NCBI GenBank assembly: GCA_022592445.1
Contig: JABYQR010000064.1
Span: 94,675 to 158,674, forward strand
Direction: 5' to 3'
From: Cytidiella melzeri
Lineage: Eukaryota > Basidiomycota > Agaricomycetes > Polyporales > Irpicaceae
Length of the DNA: 64,000 bases
Below the pieces are notes generated by a model. It ran no database searches. It was not told the DNA's origin and was given only the letters and a program-made list of their open reading frames with translations. A program made the translations under genes and the position numbers. Positions 1 to 11,397 of this stretch are shown in pieces (the first letter of the stretch is position 1; each line of letters starts with the position of its first letter).

Positions 1-55
1 ATGCTGGCATGCAGCTGGGCTTTGCTAGGAAGACTGCCGCTTCCCTAAGCCATTG

Positions 56-1371
56 TCAGCAAAAAATCAACGATTCAGAAATTGGCATCAGATGCCAATG
101 GTTAGGTAGACGTACGCCGGTAGGAGAAGAGCCAACGCTGGTTGCTGTCGTCGTCGTCCCGCCTCCGCCCCCAGTAGAAGAGCCAGACTTGAGTGGGTAC
201 TTCAGCCCGGAGCTCGCACAGCTGCCCTTTTCCGGAGCATCTATCAATTACGTTGTTAGTTGCCGTGTAGAATAGACGCAACGAATGGTAATACCAATGG
301 GGACGAACTCGCCGTCGAGAAGGGAACCTTTGAGGTGGAAATACCAGCTGATTTCGTTCAAGCTTGAGCCATCGCAGTCTAAAGCCGGGGTCACACCAGA
401 GGCAGACTTGAGAGCAGTCGTGATCTGGGATAGAGTGAACGTCTTGCTGCTGGAAGGCAGGATGCCGCCTTGCGAGAGCCAGTCGTATGTAGGTAGAGTC
501 TGCTGTACGTTCAGAAATGTAGTTGAGCATAGACCAAAGGAGTAATATACCTTGAAAAGGTTCACGACGGTCTGGAAGAACGCGACAGCCTGCAGTCACA
601 CGTTGTATTAGCTCGCCAGGACGTGCAAGAGAAAACATTTCTACTCACCTCTGCGCCTTTGGCGCTGCCGCTAGGGAGGCAAGACGGCTCGAGGGTGCTG
701 TAGCAAGTTCCGTGAGTACTCCATTCGTGTTCCCAAAACTCTTCATTATCTCCGTCGATGTCTACCCAGTATTCTTGCATGAATGCGAGAGTGTCGGAGG
801 CGCCTTGCGCGGTGAGCAGCTGTTGACAATTATGAGCACATCGTCCCTACGTCAGAAATTTCGACGAACGCCGGCAATGTCGGTATAGTCTCGAGACGAA
901 TCACAGTTCTCCGAAAACGTGCCGTCGCAGCTGAGAATCATGGTGAGCTGTGTTCATACACGCCGTAGTCAACCTCACTCACTGATCGGGCCAGAGACCT
1001 ACCAAGGCTAGTCAGACGCCAATCTGATGGTGACCGAGCAAATAGACGTACCATGGATCGTCCAGCTGTCAGAGGGACCAGTAGAAGGGTCGGTGTCCCA
1101 AAATTGTGTCTGCAACAGCAGACCCTGTGCATGGACGCCTCGCGGTGAGGATGAGAAAACACATGAAGAATCGGTATGAACGCACTCCGGGGGCTTCGAA
1201 GCAGCACAAATTAGTCTCCTTTGTGGTGTTCGTGCATGAAGCAGGCCCGCTGGTGCCGCATCCAGAGCTGACTCTTTTGAAGAGTTCTGTGGGCCCGAGG
1301 AAGTATGGTGTCATGGGCCCAGCTGCCGCGGCGGCGACGATGGAGCTGAGGACGACGAGTAAAGCAGCCAT
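56..1371 (-). CDS. Secreted ribonuclease T2
   Basis: Endoribonuclease of the T2 family, which cleaves single-stranded RNA in the secretory/vacuolar space or outside the cell. The start at 1371 gives a hydrophobic Ala/Val-rich signal peptide (about residues 1-17). Conserved active-site segment CAS I (IHGLWPD, His near residue 91) is split by an intron just after IHG. CAS II reads HEWSTHGTC and lies at about 700-735. Cysteine-rich stretches between them fit the family. The coding parts are joined by several short introns; one at 294-241 links EFVPI to DAPEKGSC and restores the family C-terminal segment ending in a Gly/Thr-rich tail. The stop is at 56-58. A TATA-like box lies about 70 bp upstream. 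I am sure of the family; the exact splice sites were inferred by eye. Confidence 0.9.
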
Positions 1372-1442
1372 GGTCGCTGTGGTGTTCGATGGGAGAGGTG
1401 CAAGGGAAGTGTGGTCAAAGGTCGCACGTTTGACGACAAAGG

Positions 1443-1450
1443 CTTATATA
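1443..1450 (-). promoter_or_regulatory. TATA box of the RNase T2 gene
   Basis: TATATAAG on the minus strand, about 70 bp upstream of the RNase T2 start codon and oriented toward it. The spacing is normal for a fungal core promoter. Confidence 0.6.
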
Positions 1451-2014
1451 CAATCGTCGAGGGCGGAGAAGCTTGGTGCTCTATCAGACCAGAAGCAGCG
1501 ATCCAGCATGCTTTCCCCGTTGTTGGACACCGTCATCGAATTCGCTTCCATACTGGTGGAGTCCTGCGAACGGCCTCATGGCTACTGCACTTCTCAGCGA
1601 GCGAACGTGTGTAATAAACTCGACAACGCACGGTGTATGTTATGGCTACTTGGACGGCCAGCGTGGCGAACTCGCTCGTAGTTTGCGTGTCAAGCACATT
1701 GCTCGTTTCCTGCAAACAACGGCTCAGATGTGCACGGCAACGGACGCAACGCGAGTCCGGACAATCGCGCCTTCGTCCCACATGCACCCACAGCGTAAGC
1801 GCACACCGTGTCTGCACAACCCGACAACTGGCAAGATAAACAAAACCACGCATGTGCGTCTGCCGTTCTCTGTCACCGCCACAGTGTGAGACATCACACG
1901 GTAAGAGGGAAAAAATATAAAGCAATTCACTAAATATAGCACTAGTTACCCATGTCAGTCAGTCCATCCGGCGGTAGAAATCGTCAAGTACATGCAAAAC
2001 ATCCATCCATCCTC
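1451..2014. other. Intergenic, no gene seen
   Basis: Between the RNase T2 promoter and the end of the aldehyde dehydrogenase gene. Several overlapping open frames occur on both strands, but none has recognisable protein features or plausible splice structure. It presumably holds upstream control sequence for RNase T2 and the 3' region of the dehydrogenase gene. Confidence 0.5.
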
Positions 2015-4457
2015 TCATTTCTTTGCTGCATCAACCAACTTTAGCAAAGAATCAAATCGACCCCGCCACGTCTCAGAGTAGAACAATCCGATGAGCCCGC
2101 TCACGAATTCCCTAGTCCCTAGTCAACAAACGATAGAAAGTGTAACAAGAGCACAGATCGACTCACCAGCTGAGGCTGACAGAACGAATAGGGTAGTCAA
2201 GCGCTTTCGGGATTGAAGTTTGAATCAGCCAAGGCCAGCGGTCCACTACGATTGCTTTAGTGCTGCACAGAGCACGCAAGCCTTCGGGTCCACCTGTACA
2301 CAGCATCAGCGATAGTAGATTACACTGGTATGCACCAACCACGTACCAAACCGTCCGTAACCGCTCATCTTCACTCCACCAAAGGGCAAATCTTGGCTAT
2401 GAAGACAACAGTCAACATCTCGATTGACGAGAAATCTCTAGATGAACCTACTTCAACTACGAGAAAACAATCAATCAGTACGCGCGCATATCAGAGAGAT
2501 CAATAGAGACATATGGCATACATAAAAGACAGCAAAATCGTTGATCGAAACCATGCCGCACTGCAGGTGCTTCGCAACTTTCTCCACACATTGCTCTTGG
2601 TCGGGACCAAACACGCTGGCGCCAAGCCCATACTTTGTGTTGTTGGCGATATCAATAGCCTCGTCAAGAGTATCGTATTTAATGATGGTGGCGATAGGCG
2701 CAAACACTGTCCAACCATCAGCCTCTGTACAGTGGTTTGTGAAGCAAGATGCGTACTCTCGGCTTGAGCTAGGTGCGACTTCGGGTCGACGTCTCCTACA
2801 ACAGTCGGGCTAAAGTACGATCCATGCTCCAGGTAGGGATGCGGCCAACGACGACCACCAACGTCGATTGTCGCTCCGTGATTCTGCGCGGTCTCAAGTA
2901 CCTGTTCCAGATAATCGAACCTTGAGGAGCTAATCATGGCGCCGACGTCCGCAGTGGTCATGAACCCGTCAGTGGGTTGGCACATCGCCGTGCCGAGCCG
3001 AAGCTCCTTCGTGCGCTCGACAATGGTGCTGTAAATTTCGTCATACTGACTTCGGTGCACGATCAGTCGTTCGAGGCCGACGCAATTCTGTCCGGCATTC
3101 TGGCTAAACTCTCGCATGCTCAGCGATGTCAGCTCGGTTCCCAAAGAGAATAACGTACAATAAACCGCGCATCCAGATACTGGCGTATTGTTTGACGTCC
3201 GTGGACGGCATCACGATCGCGGCATCCTTTCCGCCAAGCTCCAGCGTGACAGGAGTGAGCGACTCTGCTGCTGCTGCAACTACCTTGCGTCCAACTTCTT
3301 CCGAGCCAATGAACGTGATATGCTTGATCCAGGGTGACTTGGTCAATGTGTCCGCCTCCTCCGGATAACAGCACACAAGCTACGATTGACGTTAGCTTCA
3401 TCGACATCAATGTCAAGAGGGCAGCGACGCACTTGGACAAGCTCAGGGTCCTGGCCACATGCACGCAGACATTCTTTGACAGCACCAATAAACCATTGCG
3501 AGGACCAGATGACATTCTCCGAGCATTTCACCACGACGCCGTTTCCGGCAAAAATGGCGGCCAGGATAGGTGAGAGTAGGTTGTGTAGAGCTGGTAACGA
3601 GCCGTGGGTCAGCAAAAACACTCCGCTCCTGCGCGAGCGAATGCTACGTACGGTAGTTCCAGGATACGATAGCCGCAACCACTCCTAGAGGCTCGTAGTA
3701 AACCTTGGCAGATTTATATGTCAGCAGCCAATTAGTCGTTCTTGACTCCGGTTTCAAGTAGCGTTCCCCATGGCTCACAAGCCAGTCCATCTTACAAGCA
3801 GTGGTGAGAATTTCCCCCAAAGCCGCGTCCAGCACTGACCATTATATCGTAGCTCAATATCAACAGCCACCTCGCACCAAAGAAAGCCACAACGTACGCG
3901 TTTTTCCAGTATCACGTGCAGCTACCTTTGCGCATACCTCTTGATTATCAATCAACCACTTCTTCAAACTCTTAATGACCTTCCGGCGGTCAGCGAACGA
4001 GCTGTGCCGCCACGCGTTTTGGGCGGTGACGGACAGTGTAACCTTGTTGACGATGTCTTCCGAGTTGTCTGCCATATATGTACCAAGGTGCCAAGACGTT
4101 GCAGGGTCATAGCATGTAATGTATCTTCTCCCTCCGGCATAACGTGGTGGCATGAGAGCAGGGTCAAGAAGGTGTGATTCGAGAGATGGGTTGTCAATTT
4201 TGAGAGCCTGGAAGTCTGGGCCAATTTGCTGGGAGAAAACGCGTCGTAAGTAAATTGTTTGTATGAGGTATACTAAGCACTCGTACTTCTGGTGCTCGAA
4301 AGCGGAAAGGGACAGCGCGGTTGCGCATAGAGTGGTAGCGTTGTACGACGAGCCATATTCCGACAGCGAAACAAATAGAAAGAGGGTATAGTATGCTGCC
4401 GAGGCCGTGATCATCATCATAGTCGTCCAGGTCAGAGTAGGGCAATTGTTCGTGCAT
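2015..4457 (-). CDS. Msc7-like membrane-anchored aldehyde dehydrogenase
   Basis: NAD(P)-dependent aldehyde dehydrogenase of the fungal Msc7 branch, oxidising aldehydes to acids while anchored in a membrane. The start at 4457 gives MHEQLPYSD, an acidic stretch, then one transmembrane segment (ILYPLSICFAVGIWLVV). The catalytic domain follows: substrate/cofactor motif SWNYP, FIGSEEVG, the general-base Glu in TLELGGKD and the nucleophile Cys in QNAGQNC. Near the C-terminus, LPFGGVKMSGYGRFGGPEGL matches the family, then a tail ending LVDAAKK. About nine introns are inferred. Joining AVFY to NQDLPFGG in frame requires a 5-nt exon (see separate entry). The gene diverges from the RING gene with about 200 bp between start codons. 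Family assignment is firm; the in vivo aldehyde is unknown. Confidence 0.92.
2452..2456 (-). other. Inferred 5-nt micro-exon in the Msc7-like gene
   Basis: TTGAA on the minus strand, flanked by an acceptor (CGTAG) and a donor (GTAGGT). The introns on either side are 65 and 55 nt. Including it reads FAVFY-LN-QDLPFGG in one frame, matching the family; skipping it shifts the frame. Confidence 0.75.
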
Positions 4458-4657
4458 TTTGGCCTCGAGAGGCGGGGGTCGTGGTGAGAAAGGGTCGTAA
4501 AACAAACGAACGACCGTCAGGAAGTTGTGAATCGAACGCTCGCAGCGCGTTGTGTACGCGTGTTTTGCTCCCACGTGGGAGAGCCCTAATCAGTTAACGC
4601 CGGACGTCATTCCAAGCCATTCCATTCCTTTACTCTTGACCACCACCGCTTGCAACG

Positions 4658-6335
4658 ATGGCTAGCAGAGAACCTTTGTGGTATTGTCACGAAGTATGTC
4701 GCTTTGGATCTTCAAAGCTTCATACTCTAAAACTTCTCTGTCGATAGTGTCACGCTGAAATGCGGCCGTTGATGGTCAGTGCGCCATCTGACCAGAGGTT
4801 ATGGGTACAGTAACATTCATTGCTGCAGGTACCAGATCCACACTGCGCATCATGTAATGGGACGTTTGTAGAGAAGGTATGTGTTCACTCGTCACCGTAC
4901 GATCAAACCAACCTCTCAAATGTGAGCAGATGGAGAACCCAGCCGACGATCCAAGAGAATTCACTGCCGCTGGAGACGATGTCGAGGACCCGTTCAGCGG
5001 AGGGGGCGGAGGTGGGGACAATATACTCCGTGAGCACCGCTTTCCTTATGTCCGTGTGAATTGTTGTTCACAGCCTCATGCAGTCGGGCTTTTGCGTGCG
5101 ATGGCTCCGCCACAATCAATGAACCGCTCAGCTTCAGCCCCCGTTGCTGCATCTATGCCCTCGGTGTGTGTTTTCAACCATAAACTTTTAAACTTACTCA
5201 TGGCTATGCAAGAGTACTGGGGGAGGCAGCGCTTACACAATACGGGTTGATCGGACGAGCACACCTGGCGGCGGGGCTCGGACGACATTTTCAAGCCGGC
5301 CGATGCAGTCAGAGAGGTCAGGAGAGATCCCCACACTATCAGAGTACGTCAGTAGGAATGCTCATGCACTGGAGTTAGCCCTCACGTGCCATCAACAGCT
5401 ACGTCGCGAGAAACCCTCCTCCGGGAGCGAGGCCCGACGGTAACGCTATTAATGGGTCTCTTATGTTCCAATACCTTCTCGCCATGTTGCAGCAATCAGG
5501 TCGACAAGGACAGATGGGCGACCTGTTTGGAAGTATGATGCCACCTGGTGCTGAGAATGGCAGGATGGGAGATTATGTGTTCAATCAGGAAGGCAAGTCC
5601 ACGCTCTATTGTCACTCCGGCATTGTGTTGAGTGTAGATATAGCTTTGGACCAAATCATATCACAGATCATGGAGAATTCAGCAGCACACCCTGTTGCTG
5701 CAACAGAAGAAATTATTAACAACCTGCCAAGAGAGGTATTGGAGGAGGGCTGTGAGTGCGCTGTTCCTGCACAAGCTGGGTTTGACTTACGGTGCGCGTC
5801 CAGCTCCCCTTCTGCAGAGGGATTGTGCTGTATGTAAGGATCAGTTCCAGCTTGGCACGGAAGATCCGGACGAGCAAATTGTTGTCACACTGCCCTGCAA
5901 ACACCCTTTCCATGAGCCTTGTATCATCCCGTGGTTGAAATCCAGTGGTACATGTCCTGTCTGCCGGTGAGACTTCCTTCATGCCACAAATCTGAACGTG
6001 TTGGCTTACCTTGTCAATGAAGGCATCAACTGGTGCCCCAACCTGAGCATCACGCTCCTGCGCCAACCGGCTCCAATGGCTCAAGGCCACCAGGGAACGG
6101 CAACGGCAACAGCTCGCAGCCCCCTGCCGCTCCCGGCGGTTTTGCACCAGGCGGTCCAGGCTTCTTCGGAAACCTATTCCATATATTGAACACGGGAGGG
6201 TCTGATGGCAACACCAGCAACTCTACAGGGAACACTCGGCCATCAGGCACGAATGAGCGACAGCGGCCACAATCGACCTCTCAAGATTCTACCGAACACA
6301 TTCCTGGAGGCTGGAACGGAAATGAAGTTGACTAA
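4658..6335 (+). CDS. RNF126-like RING E3 ubiquitin ligase
   Basis: E3 ubiquitin ligase of the RNF115/RNF126 type. The N-terminus spliced from the first exons is a zinc ribbon (WYCHECHAEM ... HCASCNGTFVEK, about residues 8-37), which in relatives binds substrates. A Gly-rich linker and a segment with FNQEALDQIISQIMENS and LPREVLEE precede a RING-H2 domain at 5825-5966: CAVC, then CKHPFHEPCIIPWL, then CPVCR. The C-terminal tail is low complexity, rich in Pro, Gly, Asn and Ser. The intron 5967-6022 joins CPVC to RHQLVPQPE in frame. The intron at 5593-5643 uses a GC donor (GCAAGT). Nothing suggests loss of function. Target proteins cannot be read from sequence. Confidence 0.9.
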
Positions 6336-6563
6336 TAGGCCACCTTGTTGGGTGCATCGTCATGTTCTATCATCATTGCTATCTCTCTCAGTCTTTCTGT
6401 CATATGTAGAACGCTCATTCTCGATAGCTCAGTTGTATCCTACCTAACCCGGATTGTGACCATTGTAATCATAACTTTATCTCGATTTTCTCAACCTACT
6501 CAATACCCGACAGAGAACAAAAAATAGGAAGACGGTAGTAGCACCCTCTTCTTTTGAGGAGAA
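6336..6563. other. Convergent 3' intergenic region
   Basis: Short tail-to-tail spacer between the RING ligase and aspartic protease genes. It is T/C-rich and should hold both polyadenylation regions. No gene was seen. Confidence 0.5.
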
Positions 6564-8474
6564 TCAGTTCGACGTAGCCCTAGTGAAAGGCGTGTTGGCG
6601 ATCCCGACTCTTGAGTTCGTGGTATCTGTAGAAAACGGGGTTGTGTGAGTTTTATGTGCTGATCTGACGAAAACCACTACACCAGATTGTGTCATGCGAC
6701 GTACCAAGGACGACGTAGAATCGTTGCATCCAAGTCATGCCATTGATAAAGTCGAGACCGGAACCAGAGTTGCTTCCAATGTCGCCAATGATTAGGAAGA
6801 TGTCCGTCGAAAGTCCGCCAATCGCGGTGTTCAGTGCACGCTAAATGCAAAGAGAGAGTCGTTGGTTGGATGACTGGTTTTTCGAGGTGGAGAAGAAATA
6901 GCTCTTACAGGCCAGAGTTGGGCGTTGGCGGTGAACTCGAAGGTGACTCCGTTGATGACGAAGAACAAGCTCTGCAGGCTTGCGAACTGAGATGAGCTGA
7001 TCTTTAGCAGTCCGGTGTTGTCGTCGAGGACAGCGCCGGTGATTTGCGTGTATCGAGCGAGTGCGTCTGGAGAGATGAAAACATACAGTTAGCAAGTTCC
7101 GAGTCGCTCTTGATACCATAACAGCAGAAGGTGCTTTACCAGTAGCAATTAAAGTGAGCGTGGTGCCAGCATCAATGATACCAGCGGTGGCCGAGAGGAT
7201 GTTGGTCGAGGTTCCGTATCTGATTTGCTGGTTTATCCCCCAGAACGTGTTCGAAGGCTTGGTGGTTGTGATAGCGCTGCATGGAAGAAATTTGTCAGAT
7301 CCCGGAGATAGGGCATATGTGAGAGATCTTACGTGAAGTCGATAGAGCCTGTGAATTTGGAAGAGTCCGTGCCTCCGAAAGTCAGCTCTCCATTGACAGT
7401 TCCAACAGTAGAGCTTGGCTCGAAGGAGATCGCGACTGAGTCCTGAGGGATAACACCCTGCTGGAATAGGGTGTCAACAACTTCAGACGAGACAAACAGT
7501 CAGTGTTGTCTTTGTAAACAATGTTTAGACTTCTTACTTGTCGGAATGCTTTGGGTCGTAGCAGGGGAGAGCGTCCCTGAGAGTCGAACATGTTAGCGCA
7601 GCCTCTGATAAACAACATGTAATTTATATTCACCAACTGACAGGCCAGTAGGACCAAGGCTAAGAGGCTATTGTGAGTATTGCAGTGTAGCGGGTTATCT
7701 CAGGGGCAGCAACGCACCCCAACACGCCATCGACACCGTCGAATCCTTCCGAGTCCGTTGCCACGCCTATCGACTGGCCGAATTCCACCAATGAAGAGGA
7801 TATGGCGAGTTTGTCGTTGAACTGAGTTCCTACGTGTCACACAACAATTCAGTTCTTTTACGGGTATGATTGTTTGGCTGTTCATGTCTTACCAGAGGCG
7901 AATTCTCCTCCGCCATAAGTGACTAACTGGAATTCATTCAGTAAATAGCAATTGTCTACGCATCTATCTGGACGTACAAACGTGTTGCTGCTCTGAACAC
8001 TTGTGCTAGTCTCAACGTAACTGACATCAGAGACCCAAGTGTTTGCGCTGGCTGTATCCAGAAACAGAGTGTCTATGCAATGACGAACGTGAGCCATGGA
8101 TCCCGTGGCTTTGAACCAACAATCAAGACAAACTTACAGGTAGTCGGAGGTGTGCCAATTTGAATCTGGGAGGAGCCCGATGAGCTGAAATTATAAACCT
8201 AGAGACGAAAGAGACGACATACCTTCACGGTGTAGTCAACTGCTTCGTCTGTCGCAGGTATACTACCGACAACGGAAGCCTGTCGTAAGCTCCCACTTTT
8301 TCCTTGTTTGAGAAACTGCGCTCTGAGTTTGTCACGCTGAACAAAGCCCGCGAGACCAGTAGCATTAACCCTCCTGGCAATCGGGAGCGTAATCGTCGAA
8401 TCCCGGATTTTGAGTGGTTCTGCGAAGGAGATCAGAGCCAGGGAGAGGAAGGAGAGTAGGGCAGAAGCGTGCAT
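6564..8474 (-). CDS. Polyporopepsin-like secreted aspartic protease with altered catalytic motifs
   Basis: Pepsin-family (A1) protein resembling basidiomycete polyporopepsins. Start 8474 gives a signal peptide (MHASALLSFLSLALISFAEP) and a propeptide of about 60 residues. The mature fold shows VTYGGGEFASG (flap region), GVDGVLG, LGPTGLS-like and LTFGGTDSSKFTG segments, and the C-terminal motif VLDTTNSRVGIA. Both catalytic Asp are present, but the first motif reads DTAS instead of DTGS (8047-8058) and the second DAGT instead of DTGT (7162-7173). The rest is intact and in frame through about ten short introns; the stop is at 6564-6566. It could be a working variant, a specialised or weakened enzyme, or an early pseudogene. 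A TATA box sits about 70 bp upstream. Confidence 0.88.
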
Positions 8475-8544
8475 GGTCGGTCAATGGGTGAGAGGGATGG
8501 AGACTGAGCTCAAAGCTAAGGGATTCATACCATGTCACTTGGTG

Positions 8545-8552
8545 CTTATATA
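8545..8552 (-). promoter_or_regulatory. TATA box of the aspartic protease gene
   Basis: TATATAAG on the minus strand, about 70 bp upstream of the protease start codon. Confidence 0.6.
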
Positions 8553-9398
8553 TGTAGCAAAGGCATCGAAATGCCAGAGTAGGGGAAAGCAGCTGTCATT
8601 CTTGCACGAGATACGTCCGGCATGGAATAGTCTCCAGCAACCAACGTGGGTGGCAGACATATTGACTTCGAGTTGACTTTCAGCGCATCACGGGGAAGCA
8701 AAGCCACTGATTGAAAAAACCGCAATTCCTGCCGTCAGATCCTGCACAAGACCTCATCAGAATTACGCGAGCTGAGACTTGTCGCTAGTAACGTTGTGTG
8801 CGCAAACATGAACAGGCCTCTGGATAAGTTTTGGGACTATTGAAGAGCTTGCGCTATAACTGGGTCGCAACCGTTGTCCATAAAGTGGGACACAGCGGGT
8901 GACTTGGCATGTCCGTTGTAAAGCTGAGGCTGCGGACCATCACTGAAAGGCAAGGTCACGTCGAGCATCGCACAGCGCAAGAATCAGCACCGTTCACAAC
9001 GGAGGGCTTCTGGCAATGTGCAGAGACTGATCGAGAGGTAAAACCTGACAGATCTGCTGGCCGCACGGTTCGACATGCTTATATGCAATGATGGTTCAAC
9101 GTAAGCATAAATACTGCTGTCAGTGAACGACTTTTGGCGGAGACATTAGACTGCGCAAACCCACCAGAGAAGACTGGTAGTCGTCAGCGACTCACAACGA
9201 AGGCAGCAACGCGGCAACACAGAGTATTTGCCCGGCGAGTGGTTAGACTTTTCTTTTGTTCCCACAGGAACCCACGTTGAGGGCGCAAGAACTTCCAGCG
9301 TGGGAACGTGCCCGAGTAAGGTTATGCCTTGCTACTGGTAAGTAACAACGTCCTTGCACATCGTGATCCGTGTTACAGTCCGACTTCAGCAGCTTCGG
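8553..9398. other. Intergenic, no gene seen
   Basis: Upstream region of the aspartic protease and downstream region of the D-amino-acid oxidase gene, both on the minus strand. No credible coding signal or repeat was found. Confidence 0.5.
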
Positions 9399-10918
9399 TT
9401 ACTTCGCGTTGGGCTGTAGAGATGCGTGCAAGATGTCCACCACTTCCTCTGCAGCACCCCATGATCCCTGGTATCCGGCAGCTCTGCGGAACACGCTAAA
9501 TCATGCATACATCGCACAAGTTCACGACGTACCCGAACCCATATGCATGTACCACGAGCAGCTCTCGCTCGTTCTCATCACCTCTATCGTCCGCCGGCAA
9601 CCCTGTCTTGAACGACATCTTGAACCACTCCGGTTCGATCCTTGGGCCACCGTGTCTCGCAGGTCGAAGCCCTACGTTATGGCTGATGATCCTGGTCGTA
9701 TCATCTCGGAGAGACGGAGCAATGCGCGTAGCTCGTTCCCAGATTTTCTTTGCAGTCTCGTAGTCAACAGAGAGGTCCCAATTACCCGGTTGAAAGGTGC
9801 CCCCAACGAGGACGTGGCCTGCCGGAGACGGCCTTGGAATCATGTATGTAGCATGACCAGTGGGGATAGCCTCTATCTTTCGGTATTAGCAGCATGCACC
9901 TTCAGCGATTAAAAGGCATGCGCACCTGGCCCAAGTGGGTAAGACAAGAATTCTTGCATGCCAGGCACACTCGCAAGGATCGTCTGCCCTCGAATTGGGT
10001 GTACCTCCAGGTCCTCAACACCGATCAGAGACCTCGCACCTACATCGTGAGGTGAGCATTACGAGATTTCTGACTGTGAAGCACTGACCTAAAGCTGTAG
10101 CATTAATCACTGCGCCCTTTCCGACCATGAAATCTGCTGCTTCGCCGATAGACTCGACCTTCTTACGAATGAATTGGATACCACGCGCAAGTAGCTCGTG
10201 GTAAAGCCATGGCAGGTATACTTGCGGATTCAGTGACCAGGTGGTGAACGCAACGCCTCCTGCTAGACCTTCGGGGACCTCTACAGGCTTGAGTACACGG
10301 AACTAATCGGCAAGTGTGAGTTCATGTCGGCTCCACCGGTACGAGTAGAAGACTGTGTACGTCTCGTGCAAGGTCCTTGTACCAAAGGTTTTCGAAATCA
10401 ATAGCTTCGGGAAAGCAGATACGAGAGTCGAGTTTCTACGCCATGCTGGTCAGCACGCTGAGGATAGCCAGCACAGTCCGAAGCACGTACTCGAACCAAT
10501 CCCGTTGGGATCATGTCCCACATCTTATTACTGCCAGTAGTAGACTCGATTATTAAAAGAAGCCGAAACGCACATGCCGTCCACACTTACAATGTCTTCA
10601 ACTCTATCTCATATTTCCGCTTCGCGTACTCACCCATCGGCGACCAATCCGCGCCCTGTTAGTAGATGAGAACACGCGAGTATTCAGTTGCGGGCAAAGA
10701 AGGGAGAAGGAACAAGAAACACGTACAGCCCACGGACTTGCCCATGCTTGCGAAAGCAGGCCAGCTTCGTCCGGCAGATCTCTCGCAACCACTGTGATCT
10801 TGTACGACGGATAACGCGTGGACAACACGTGAGCTGTAGTAAGGCCGATCACGCCTGCACCAAGAATAACTATGTGCAGCGACTCTGAGGTTTGTTCAGG
10901 CGACGACATTCTGGACAT
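9399..10918 (-). CDS. D-amino-acid oxidase
   Basis: FAD flavoenzyme that oxidises D-amino acids to 2-oxo acids, ammonia and hydrogen peroxide. Near the N-terminus, VILGAGVIGLTTAHVLS is the dinucleotide-binding fold; ASPWAGADWSP follows after a splice. The middle part shows WDMIPTGL, FRVLKPVEVP and INATALGARSL; the substrate-site part shows HPIRGQT and HNVGLRPARHGG. An intron of about 50 nt joins HAYGFG to AAGYQGSWG, the C-terminal FAD/substrate signature. Two start codons (10918, 10909) are possible. The protein ends in NAK, so it lacks the SKL-type peroxisomal signal seen in several yeast enzymes. Location is therefore open. Its upstream region is shared with the divergent hypothetical gene at 11398. 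Confidence 0.93.
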
Positions 10919-11397
10919 GGATGGGGAAAGAGGTGACTCCTGGTCATGTTGGCTTTTCGCAGTACAGCCTGAGAGTGAGTCAAAGGCGCACTGCTTCAGC
11001 TAATCAGCCGCCCGAAAGCGATTCGATCTTGCACTCTTGGGCTCATTCTGGCAGCTGTCGTTTGTAGCTTGTTCACTGCAAAAGTGTGGAACGCACAAGC
11101 TATGCATTACTGCCATTACACGAACCTCAATGAACATACAGACAGGCTCACAAGACCACAAAGAAGACGTTTGCGGCCTTTCCCACCGCGGCGACCTTTC
11201 GCATGTCCAAAGGAATTAAAAAGCACGAAGTGCATGTGTTCAAGAACTTTCAAAGCACATACAAACGCGTAGACAATGAGGAATGCGCGTGGAAATCTCC
11301 ACAAAGTGCATAAGATCTGAGGTCAACACTGGGCCACACGCCGATCCCTCAGAGCGTCGATACCAATCCTCCCACCTCGCATCGACTCGTCACCGCC
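10919..11397. other. Divergent promoter region
   Basis: Spacer of about 480 bp between the oxidase (minus) and a hypothetical gene (plus). It should carry both promoters. No clear TATA box or coding signal was seen. Confidence 0.5.

Noticed and set aside
1106..1681. 191-codon plus-strand open frame
   Set aside because: Antisense to the RNase T2 first exons, including the signal peptide; no supporting protein features.
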